DNA of 10,376 bases from CAYVKY01 sp964452115 (GTDB lineage: Bacteria > Bacteroidota > Ignavibacteria > Tepidaquicellales > Tepidaquicellaceae). A program made the position numbers and the translations under genes. The stretch is from positions 1 to 10,376 of the forward strand of contig CAYVKY010000083.1 of assembly GCA_964452115.1 (NCBI GenBank), given 5' to 3'. This document shows positions 1 to 5,677 of this stretch, piece by piece. The notes under the pieces are model-generated. The model had not been told where the DNA came from. It saw only the letters and a list, made by a program, of their open reading frames with translations, and did not search any database. Position 1 is the first letter of the stretch, and every line of letters starts with the position of its first letter.

Positions 1-74
1 GGGCGGTTAGCTCAGTTGGTTAGAGCGCTACGTTGACATCGTAGAGGTCATTGGTTCGAATCCATTACCGCCCA
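1..74 (+). tRNA. tRNA-Val (anticodon GAC)
   Basis: The sequence folds as a complete cloverleaf. The acceptor stem 1-7 pairs perfectly with 67-73. The D-stem is 10-13 with 23-26, and the anticodon stem is 28-32 with 40-44. The seven-base anticodon loop at 33-39 has GAC at 35-37, which reads the valine codons GUC and GUU. The T-loop at 55-61 is the standard TTCGAAT. The T-stem (50-54 with 62-66) has one T-T opposition, 51 with 65. The discriminator base is A74 and the next bases are CAC, so the 3' CCA is not encoded and must be added by the CCA-adding enzyme. The gene starts at the first base of the window, so its promoter lies outside. The thrS start codon follows after 16 nt, so the two are probably co-transcribed. 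Confidence 0.95.
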
Positions 75-90
75 CACTTTATTTATTAAA

Positions 91-2022
91 ATGGCTAAAA
101 TTAAAATTAAATTTCCTGACGGATCTATAAAAGAAGTTGATAAGGGCATCAGCGCACTGGATATTGCAAAAGGCATCAGTGAAAGATTTTCCGAACAGGT
201 GCTCGTGGCTGAAGTGAACGGTAAAGATGTTGACCTTTCCGCACCGGTTAATGAGGACAGCGAAATTTTCTTTTATAAATTTGATTCGGATAAAGGCAAA
301 GAAACTTTCTGGCATACCACCTCTCATCTGATGGCTCAGGCAATTGAAGAGCTTTACAAGAATGCAAAGTTTGGCGTAGGTCCTGCAATTGAGGGCGGAT
401 TTTATTATGATGTTGACTGCGATGTGAAATTTACGGAAGAAGAACTCAAAAAGATTGAAGATAAGATGCTTGAGATTGCTGCGAAAAATCTGACTCCCGT
501 TCGTGAAGACATGCCGCGCACGAAAGCCATCGAATATTTCAAAACTGAAAAAGTTGACCCATATAAAGTAGAAATTCTTGAAACCATCGCAAAGGATGAA
601 TCCTCTGTGTCTCTGTATCATCAGGGCGGATTCACCGATCTCTGCAGAGGTCCGCATCTTCCCAGTACCGGAAAGATTAAAGCCGTGAAGCTGCTTTCAG
701 TGTCAGGCTCTTACTGGCGCGGCGACGAAAAGAATAAAATGCTTCAGAGAATCTACGGCGTTTCATTCCCATCTAAAAAGGAACTTGATAAATATCTGAA
801 AGACCTTGAAGAAGCGAAAAAGCGTGACCACAGAAGAATTGGCAGAGAACTTGAACTGTATATGTTCCACGAAGTTTCTCCCGGAGCGCCTTTCTGGCTT
901 CCGAACGGAATGATAATTTATAAAGAACTTGAAAAATATTCCCGCGAACTCCATAAGAAATATGGTTATGACGAGATTAATACTCCTATAGTTGTAAAAG
1001 ATACTTTATTTAAAACTTCGGGACATCTGGATAACTATTCCGAAAATATGTTTAAGATTGAGCACGAGACTGATAATCTTTATCTGAAACCGATGAACTG
1101 CCCGGAGTCAACTATTGTTTACTCTTTTAAACTCCGCAGTTATAAAGACCTTCCGCTCAGACTTTTTGAAATCGGAAGACTTCACAGAAACGAACTCAGC
1201 GGAGCGCTCGGCGGAATGTTCCGCGTCAGGCAGATTACAATGGATGATGCGCATATATTCTGTTCGAACGAGCAGGTGCAGCAGGAAATCACCGGCGTGC
1301 TTGCGCTGATGAATGAACTCTACACCACTTTCGGATTCAAACCGAGTTTCTTTTTGTCAACCAGACCTGACAAGGCGATGGGTTCGATTGAACTTTGGAA
1401 TGATGCAGAAACCGCACTCGGTAATGCGCTTAAGGCAAATAACCTTGAATACAAAGTCAATCCGAAAGACGGCGCATTTTACGGTCCGAAGATTGATGTT
1501 AATATAAAAGATGCACTCGGCAGAAACTGGCAGCTGGCAACCATTCAGCTGGACTATCAGACTCCCGAAAACTTTGACCTCACTTACGAGGGCAGCGACG
1601 GCAAAAAGCACCGCCCGGTAATGATTCACAGGGCAATATACGGAAGTTTTGAAAGGTTTATGGGTATTATCACCGAGCACTTTGCAGGCAACTTCCCGGT
1701 ATGGATTTGTCCCGTGCAGGTTGCAGTGATGAATATCACCGAAAGCCAGACTGAATATGCAAATCAGATTAGCGATGAACTGCTCAGGCACGGAATCAGA
1801 AGTTATGCGGATACCAGAAACGAAAAAATCGGTTACAAGATTCGCGAGGCAGAAAACAGAAAAATTCCATATATGATTATACTTGGCGACAAAGAACGTC
1901 AGGAAAACAAGATTTCGGTAAGGCAGCATCTGAAAGGTGATATAGGGAAAATGGAATTGAATGATTTTATTGAAAAAGTTATCTTGTTGATTAATCAAAA
2001 ATCTTACAATTACGATTTATAA
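91..2022 (+). CDS. thrS: Threonyl-tRNA synthetase
   Basis: This cytosolic class II aminoacyl-tRNA synthetase charges tRNA-Thr with threonine using ATP. At 643 residues it is full length for the bacterial family. Domains in order: an N-terminal TGS domain (about 1-62); the editing domain that removes mischarged serine, with its metal-site pattern H75/H79 and C185/H189 (FWHTTSH, CRGPH); the catalytic core (about 245-535); and the C-terminal anticodon-binding domain (about 540-640). The catalytic zinc ligands are visible as C337 (MNCPES), H388 (DAHIF) and H513 (MIHRA). Motif 2 is FEIGRLHRNE (359-368), and motif 3 begins at HRAIYGSFERF. Nothing is missing. No Shine-Dalgarno sequence precedes the ATG, and the 16-nt spacer after the tRNA is too short for a leader attenuator, T-box or operator. 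Threonine-specific control of the kind known in Bacillus or E. coli is therefore not visible here. The infC start follows after 21 nt. Confidence 0.98.
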   Translation: MAKIKIKFPDGSIKEVDKGISALDIAKGISERFSEQVLVAEVNGKDVDLSAPVNEDSEIFFYKFDSDKGKETFWHTTSHLMAQAIEELYKNAKFGVGPAIEGGFYYDVDCDVKFTEEELKKIEDKMLEIAAKNLTPVREDMPRTKAIEYFKTEKVDPYKVEILETIAKDESSVSLYHQGGFTDLCRGPHLPSTGKIKAVKLLSVSGSYWRGDEKNKMLQRIYGVSFPSKKELDKYLKDLEEAKKRDHRRIGRELELYMFHEVSPGAPFWLPNGMIIYKELEKYSRELHKKYGYDEINTPIVVKDTLFKTSGHLDNYSENMFKIEHETDNLYLKPMNCPESTIVYSFKLRSYKDLPLRLFEIGRLHRNELSGALGGMFRVRQITMDDAHIFCSNEQVQQEITGVLALMNELYTTFGFKPSFFLSTRPDKAMGSIELWNDAETALGNALKANNLEYKVNPKDGAFYGPKIDVNIKDALGRNWQLATIQLDYQTPENFDLTYEGSDGKKHRPVMIHRAIYGSFERFMGIITEHFAGNFPVWICPVQVAVMNITESQTEYANQISDELLRHGIRSYADTRNEKIGYKIREAENRKIPYMIILGDKERQENKISVRQHLKGDIGKMELNDFIEKVILLINQKSYNYDL

Positions 2023-2031
2023 AATTTAAAC

Positions 2032-2046
2032 GGAGTAATCTAGATT
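2032..2046 (+). promoter_or_regulatory. infC ribosome binding site and ATT start codon
   Basis: GGAG at 2032-2035 lies 8 nt before an ATT codon at 2044-2046. An in-frame TAG at 2041-2043 directly precedes the ATT, so the IF-3 reading frame cannot begin further upstream. Starting at the next in-frame GTG (2104) would delete the conserved N-terminal residues that follow the ATT (IKDKIYKERINQDITAPVVR). A rare AUU/AUA-type start is a known feature of infC: it lets IF-3, which discriminates against such codons, repress its own translation. The same control is inferred here. Confidence 0.85.
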
Positions 2047-2640
2047 AAAGATAAAATTTACAAAGAAAGAATAAATCAGGATATCACGGCACCGGTTGTA
2101 AGAGTGCTGGATGAGACAGGTTTATCTTTAGGCATAATGCCACCGCATGAGGCATTGCGTATTGCATTCTCAAAGGGGTTAGACTTAGTGGAAATCGCCC
2201 CGAAAAGCAAACCGCCCGTATGCAAAATTGTTGAATACGGAAAATACAATTATGAAAGACAAAAGAAAGATAAATTATCAAAAAAGAATCAGGTTGTAAT
2301 ACTTGTAAAGGAAATCAGGTTCAACGCAAATACAGACACGCACGATATAGACTTCAAGACAAAGCACATCCGCCAATTTCTAAAGGACGGAAACAAGGTG
2401 AAAGCAAGTGTGATATACAAAGGCAGAATGATTACACATCCGGAAATCGGACAGAAACTGATGGAAGAGATTCTCGATAAGGTGAAAGATGTTGCAAAGA
2501 TTGAAGCGCCGCCGAAGATGGAAGGAAAGATGCTGATAGTTTATCTGATGCCTGACAAAGCAAAAATTGCTGCATTGGAAAAAGCCGGAAATCAGGAACC
2601 AAAAAAACAGGAACCAGAACAAAAGGAAAATATTAATTAA
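2044..2640 (+). CDS. infC: Translation initiation factor IF-3
   Basis: IF-3 binds the 30S subunit, keeps it apart from 50S, and proofreads the start codon and initiator tRNA. Read from the ATT start the product is 198 residues. The N-terminal domain (about 1-60) has the conserved RINQDI and VRVLDETG, then GLDLVEIAP and KPPVCKI. The IF-3 signature and basic linker follow (EYGKYNYERQKK, about 64-75). The C-terminal domain (about 84-172) has VKEIRF, HDIDFKTKHIRQFL, KGR.ITHPEIG and PPKMEGKMLIVYLMP. A charged Lys/Glu/Gln-rich tail follows (about 173-198). The nearest in-frame conventional start, GTG at 2104, would remove 20 conserved residues, so the ATT start is strongly preferred. The gene lies in the thrS-infC-rpmI-rplT cluster, 21 nt after thrS and 22 nt before rpmI. 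Confidence 0.95.
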   Translation: MKDKIYKERINQDITAPVVRVLDETGLSLGIMPPHEALRIAFSKGLDLVEIAPKSKPPVCKIVEYGKYNYERQKKDKLSKKNQVVILVKEIRFNANTDTHDIDFKTKHIRQFLKDGNKVKASVIYKGRMITHPEIGQKLMEEILDKVKDVAKIEAPPKMEGKMLIVYLMPDKAKIAALEKAGNQEPKKQEPEQKENIN

Positions 2641-2662
2641 CACAGAAAGGATTCTCACTTAA

Positions 2663-2860
2663 ATGCCAAAAATGAAAACGAACAGAGCAGCCGCAAAAAG
2701 ATTCAAACCGACTGCTAATGGCAAGCTCAAAAGAGAAAAATCTTTAAGAGGACACATTCTCACGAAGAAGTCCGCTAAAAGAAAAAGGAAACTGAGAACA
2801 GCTACCACAGTTTCAACACCCGATTCCAAGAGAATGAAAAGACTCGTTCTCGCAGAATAA
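2663..2860 (+). CDS. rpmI: 50S ribosomal protein L35
   Basis: This is a small, very basic protein of the large ribosomal subunit. At 65 residues it has the usual L35 length and begins with the family hallmark MPKMKTNRAAAKRFK. The middle has GKLKREKSLRGHILTKKSAKRKRKLR, given here only as the region from residue 20 to 45, rich in Lys and Arg. An AAAGGA ribosome binding site (2646-2651) stands 11 nt before the ATG. The gene sits between infC and rplT, its standard position. The gap after it is 92 nt, rather long for this cluster. I see no strong hairpin or additional reading frame in that gap. Confidence 0.97.
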   Translation: MPKMKTNRAAAKRFKPTANGKLKREKSLRGHILTKKSAKRKRKLRTATTVSTPDSKRMKRLVLAE

Positions 2861-2952
2861 AAGGGTAAACATTTTTATTAACAAGAAGAGGTTAAAAAAT
2901 TAAAAACCGTAACAGGTGCCTCAATTTTAATAATCGAAAGGATTAAAACAAA

Positions 2953-3300
2953 ATGCCAAGAAGTAGAAACAAAGTTGCATCAAGAGCAAGAAGAAAACGC
3001 GTATTAAAGCAAGCAAAGGGTTATTTCGGTACAAGAAGTACCGCCTTCACAGTTGCAAAAAATGCAGTTGAGAGAGGTTTGCAGCATGCATACAAAGGAA
3101 GAAAAGTAAAAAAGAGAGTTTACAGAAATCTCTGGGTCACCCGTATTAACGCAGCAGCAAGGCTGAACGATACCACATATTCAAAACTGATGGGTGCCCT
3201 TCACGATAAAAATATTGAAATCAACAGAAAAACTCTTTCGGACTTAGCATACAACAATCCGGAAGCATTCAAAGAAATAGTAAAGACAGCATTTAACTAA
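2953..3300 (+). CDS. rplT: 50S ribosomal protein L20
   Basis: L20 binds 23S rRNA directly, is needed early in 50S assembly, and in several bacteria represses the infC-rpmI-rplT messenger. The 115-residue product matches the family length. It opens with MPRSRNKVASRARRKR, then shows KQAKGYFGTRS and the basic stretch KGRKVKKRVYRNLW. The conserved core RINAAAR, YSKLMGAL and IEINRKTLSDLA.NNPEAF follows. GAAAGGA (2936-2942) lies 10 nt before the ATG. I could not recognise an L20-binding leader or pseudoknot upstream, so autoregulation is known for the family but not demonstrated here. The detailed sequence resembles Bacteroidota-type L20. Confidence 0.97.
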   Translation: MPRSRNKVASRARRKRVLKQAKGYFGTRSTAFTVAKNAVERGLQHAYKGRKVKKRVYRNLWVTRINAAARLNDTTYSKLMGALHDKNIEINRKTLSDLAYNNPEAFKEIVKTAFN

Positions 3301-3311
3301 TATATTTTTTT

Positions 3312-3370
3312 AAGGCAGCGTATAGGAATTATATTTTATTTTATTTTTATATCCTGCCTTTATTTTTACA
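3312..3370 (+). terminator. Possible weak terminator or attenuator between rplT and pheS
   Basis: AAGGCAG (3312-3318) is perfectly complementary to CTGCCTT (3354-3360). The two arms enclose a 35-nt AT-rich loop, and the second arm runs into TATTTTTA. This is the layout of an intrinsic terminator, but the stem is only 7 bp and the loop is long. Partial termination, or a processing site separating ribosomal-protein from pheS expression, is more likely than a full stop. Function is inferred from the shape only. Confidence 0.4.
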
Positions 3371-3375
3371 TCAAA

Positions 3376-4407
3376 ATGGATTTACTTGAGAAAATACAAT
3401 CATCACGTAAAGAAATCGAATCCGCTGCACACAATTTAATCAATCCCGATTTAATCGAAGATTTCAGATTAAAGTATCTCAGCCGCAAAGGCGTGCTGAA
3501 TGACCTTTTCGAAGAAATGAAATCGCTCGATAAAGAAATCAAAGCAAAAGCGGGAAAGTCACTGAACGAACTTAAGATATTTGCACAGCAAATTTTTGAC
3601 GAAAAGCAGTCAGACCTTAAAAAGTCAAATAAAGAAAACAAGGAAACCGATTTCACCATTCCCGGAAGAACCGCCAACACAGGCACTTCCCACCTCATCA
3701 CACAGGCAATCGAAGAAATAAGTTCGATTTTCGGAAAAATCGGATTTCATACTTATGAAGGACTTGAGATTGAAGATGAATATCACAATTTTGATGCGCT
3801 CAATACACCGAGTTACCATCCTTCGCGCGATATGCAGGATACATTTTACATAGACAGCAAAGGCAAAGATAATAAATATCTATTGCGCACACAGACATCA
3901 ACAGGTCAGATAAGAGTGATGGAATCAATGAAGCCTCCTGTGCGGGTGATAGTCCCCGGCAAGAGTTACAGAAATGAAGCCATCAGTTCGCGTTCGCTTG
4001 CGATGTTTCATCAGGTGGAAGGAATTTCGGTTGATAAAAATGTAACCTTCAGAGACCTTAAAGGCTCGCTTGAATTTTTTTCAAAAGAATTTTTCGGCAA
4101 AGACCTGAAAACGCGTCTGCGTCCGAGTTACTTCCCTTTCACCGAGCCTTCGGCTGAAATGGATGTAGAGTGTTACCTTTGCGGAAGCAAAGGATGCCGT
4201 ATATGCAAGTACACCGGCTGGCTTGAAATTCTCGGATGCGGTATGATTGACCCGAATGTGTTCGTCAACGTCGGTTATGACCCTGACGAATATTCAGGAT
4301 TTGCTTTTGGAATCGGAATCGAAAGAACTCTTCTAATAAAACATAAAATTCCCGATATTAGAATGTTTTATGAAAATGATATCAGATTTTTAAACCAATT
4401 TAAATAA
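3376..4407 (+). CDS. pheS: Phenylalanyl-tRNA synthetase alpha subunit
   Basis: This is the catalytic subunit of the alpha2-beta2 PheRS, a class II synthetase that charges tRNA-Phe. At 343 residues it is full length. An N-terminal helical, coiled-coil-like arm that contacts tRNA covers about 1-90. The catalytic domain follows, with GFHTYEGLEIEDEYHNFDAL (123-142), LLRTQTS..QIRVM (169-182), a motif 2 region at SYRNEA (197-202) and FHQVEG (211-216). Next come RPSYFPFTEPSAEMDV (249-264) and motif 3, FGIGIERTLLIKH (311-323). Four cysteines (C266, C269, C274, C277) form a CxxC-x4-CxxC pair before TGWLEI, a pattern seen in many bacterial PheS. No Shine-Dalgarno sequence precedes the ATG. The beta-subunit gene pheT does not follow and is not in the window, so it must be encoded elsewhere. 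Confidence 0.97.
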   Translation: MDLLEKIQSSRKEIESAAHNLINPDLIEDFRLKYLSRKGVLNDLFEEMKSLDKEIKAKAGKSLNELKIFAQQIFDEKQSDLKKSNKENKETDFTIPGRTANTGTSHLITQAIEEISSIFGKIGFHTYEGLEIEDEYHNFDALNTPSYHPSRDMQDTFYIDSKGKDNKYLLRTQTSTGQIRVMESMKPPVRVIVPGKSYRNEAISSRSLAMFHQVEGISVDKNVTFRDLKGSLEFFSKEFFGKDLKTRLRPSYFPFTEPSAEMDVECYLCGSKGCRICKYTGWLEILGCGMIDPNVFVNVGYDPDEYSGFAFGIGIERTLLIKHKIPDIRMFYENDIRFLNQFK

Positions 4408-4411
4408 ACCT

Positions 4412-4978
4412 ATGAAATATTTATTTTCATTAATGTCAGTCTTTATTCTCGGAGCCTTGCTATTCACTGCATGCAGCAAAAAGCAGGATATCAAAAAGGA
4501 TAAAGTTGACTTAACAAACAAAACTATTATGGTATTAGAAACATCAAAAGGCACTATCAAAATTGCACTTGATAACGAAAAAGCTCCTTTTACGACTACA
4601 AGGATTAAAGAGCTTGTAAATCAGGGATTCTATAACGGACTTACATTCCACCGCGTAATTCCCGGATTTGTAATTCAGGGCGGCGACCCGAACGGCAACG
4701 GCACAGGCGGCACAGGCATCACAATAAAAGATGAATTCAACAACGGTCTGAAGCACGACAAAGCAGGTAAAATTGCGATGGCGCATGCAGGTCCCGGCAC
4801 AGCTGACTGCCAGTTTTACATCACACTCGCACCGCTTCCGCAGCTTGACGGACAGTATACCGTATTCGGCGAAGTGACCGAAGGTATGGACGTGGCACAG
4901 GCAATCGCATCAGTCCCCAGAGATGGACGCGATAAACCGCTCGAACCCATAAAAATAATAAAGGCGACTTTAGAATAA
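4412..4978 (+). CDS. Cyclophilin-type peptidyl-prolyl cis-trans isomerase, predicted lipoprotein
   Basis: The product should catalyse cis-trans isomerisation of X-Pro bonds in proteins outside the cytoplasm. Residues 1-20 form a signal peptide (MKY, a hydrophobic stretch, then LLFTA) ending at C21, the predicted lipidated cysteine. F at -3 is not the most typical lipobox residue. A charged spacer (about 22-36) precedes the cyclophilin domain (about 37-188). That domain carries FHRVIPGFVIQGGD (79-92) with the catalytic arginine R81, NGTGG (96-100), the substrate-site stretch GPGTADCQFYI (127-137), and LDGQYTVFGEV. The position of the human CypA tryptophan is leucine-like (around PLPQLDG), common in bacterial members. 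Cellular location is periplasmic or membrane-anchored by inference. The gene starts 4 nt after pheS without a recognisable Shine-Dalgarno sequence, so it is likely co-transcribed and translationally coupled. A strong terminator follows. Confidence 0.93.
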   Translation: MKYLFSLMSVFILGALLFTACSKKQDIKKDKVDLTNKTIMVLETSKGTIKIALDNEKAPFTTTRIKELVNQGFYNGLTFHRVIPGFVIQGGDPNGNGTGGTGITIKDEFNNGLKHDKAGKIAMAHAGPGTADCQFYITLAPLPQLDGQYTVFGEVTEGMDVAQAIASVPRDGRDKPLEPIKIIKATLE

Positions 4979-5000
4979 TTTTTTTCCGGATATGGAAACT

Positions 5001-5036
5001 AAAAAAAGGCGGAATAATTACATTCCGCCTTTTTTA
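5001..5036. terminator. Bidirectional rho-independent terminator
   Basis: GGCGGAAT (5008-5015) and ATTCCGCC (5022-5029) form a perfect 8-bp stem around a 6-nt loop. The stem is flanked by seven A on the left (5001-5007) and six T on the right (5030-5035). Because the A-run is a T-run on the other strand, the element works in both directions. It lies 22 nt after the cyclophilin stop and 20 nt past the ubiX stop, exactly between the two converging operons. Confidence 0.93.
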
Positions 5037-5055
5037 TTTGTAAAAATTATATCTT

Positions 5056-5643
5056 CTAATTTGTAATTGTTTTATCGTTTGATTTAATGTCGAGTAATGC
5101 CAGAATTTTTTTCGCGATATTATCCGCAAGGTCATTAAATGAAGTCGGAATGTTATCAAATTCAGGCATTGCCGGCACGAGTTTTCCGCCGGATTTCAGT
5201 ATTGAAAGCATATTCTGAACGTGAATCTGATTCAATGGCGTCTGGCGCGGCACTATCACGAGGGGTTTATTATATGTCAGAAAAATATCGGCAGCCTTTT
5301 CAATCAATGATTTGCTGGCTCCCGTTGCAATCCCTGCTATGTAATTCGTCGAACAGGGCACAACCACCATCCCCTTTATAGAGGAAATTTCATAGAGAAG
5401 AGATGACTTCAGGTCAAGATTATTATTAAAAGTAAAACTCGATTCCGAATATATCAGGTCTGGAAAAACATTCTTTATGGTTGAAGGTTTCAGTTCCACT
5501 CCGCACTCTTTATAAAGCGTATAGTGTGCATATTCGGATAAAATTAATTCAATGCTGTATCCGCTGAGCACAAGCATTCTGATTGTTCTGAGCGCATATA
5601 ATGCTCCGCTTGCGCCCGTGATGCCGACAACTATTTTTTTCAC
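5056..5643 (-). CDS. UbiX-family flavin prenyltransferase-like flavoprotein
   Basis: UbiX proteins prenylate FMN with dimethylallyl phosphate to make the cofactor of UbiD decarboxylases. From GTG at 5643 this protein has 195 residues, the normal size, and begins MKKIVVGITGASGALYA as family members do. GAAGG (5651-5655) stands 7 nt before this GTG. An ATG at 5718 would add 25 atypical residues and overlap the upstream gene by 41 nt, and I think it less likely. Family marks are GITGASGA (7-14), S36, E46, VVPCSTNYIAGIATG (94-108), KAAD (116-119) and VPRQTPLNQIH..NML (131-146). Several residues differ from the family: by my alignment to remembered Pseudomonas UbiX numbering, R122, K129, E140, Y169 and R185 correspond to K116, T123, Q134, D163 and K179, and the ASGS loop is lost. 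The UbiX fold is fairly certain. Prenyltransferase activity is uncertain, so no symbol is given. No ubiD lies in the window. Confidence 0.85.
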   Translation of the reverse strand: MKKIVVGITGASGALYALRTIRMLVLSGYSIELILSEYAHYTLYKECGVELKPSTIKNVFPDLIYSESSFTFNNNLDLKSSLLYEISSIKGMVVVPCSTNYIAGIATGASKSLIEKAADIFLTYNKPLVIVPRQTPLNQIHVQNMLSILKSGGKLVPAMPEFDNIPTSFNDLADNIAKKILALLDIKSNDKTITN

Positions 5644-5677
5644 TTCTCTGCCTTCTTCGGTTGATACTAATGCCGGC

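Noticed and set aside
256..264. (Residue numbers of MltG, not bases) Gln at the first position of the usual E-x-E pair, suspected loss of catalysis
   Set aside because: Counting along the remembered E. coli MltG sequence puts catalytic E218 at the second glutamate, which is present here as E262. The Gln is at a position that varies in the family.
79..657. Minus-strand open frame of 192 codons opposite thrS
   Set aside because: It lies fully antisense to a well-conserved synthetase gene, is rich in Phe, Cys and His as expected of a reverse frame, and shows no family motif.
1357..1998. Minus-strand open frame of 213 codons opposite the end of thrS
   Set aside because: It is antisense to conserved motif 3 and the anticodon-binding domain of ThrRS, has no recognisable domain, and its composition is that of a shadow frame.
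2861..2952. Possible regulatory structure in the 92-nt rpmI-rplT gap (GAGG at 2888-2891 with CCTC at 2919-2922)
   Set aside because: The stem is only four G-C-rich pairs with an AT-rich interior. No terminator, riboswitch or L20-site pattern could be recognised.
4982..4997. Small inverted repeat TTTCC / GGAAA just before the terminator
   Set aside because: A five-base stem of low complexity next to a far stronger hairpin; chance is the simplest explanation.
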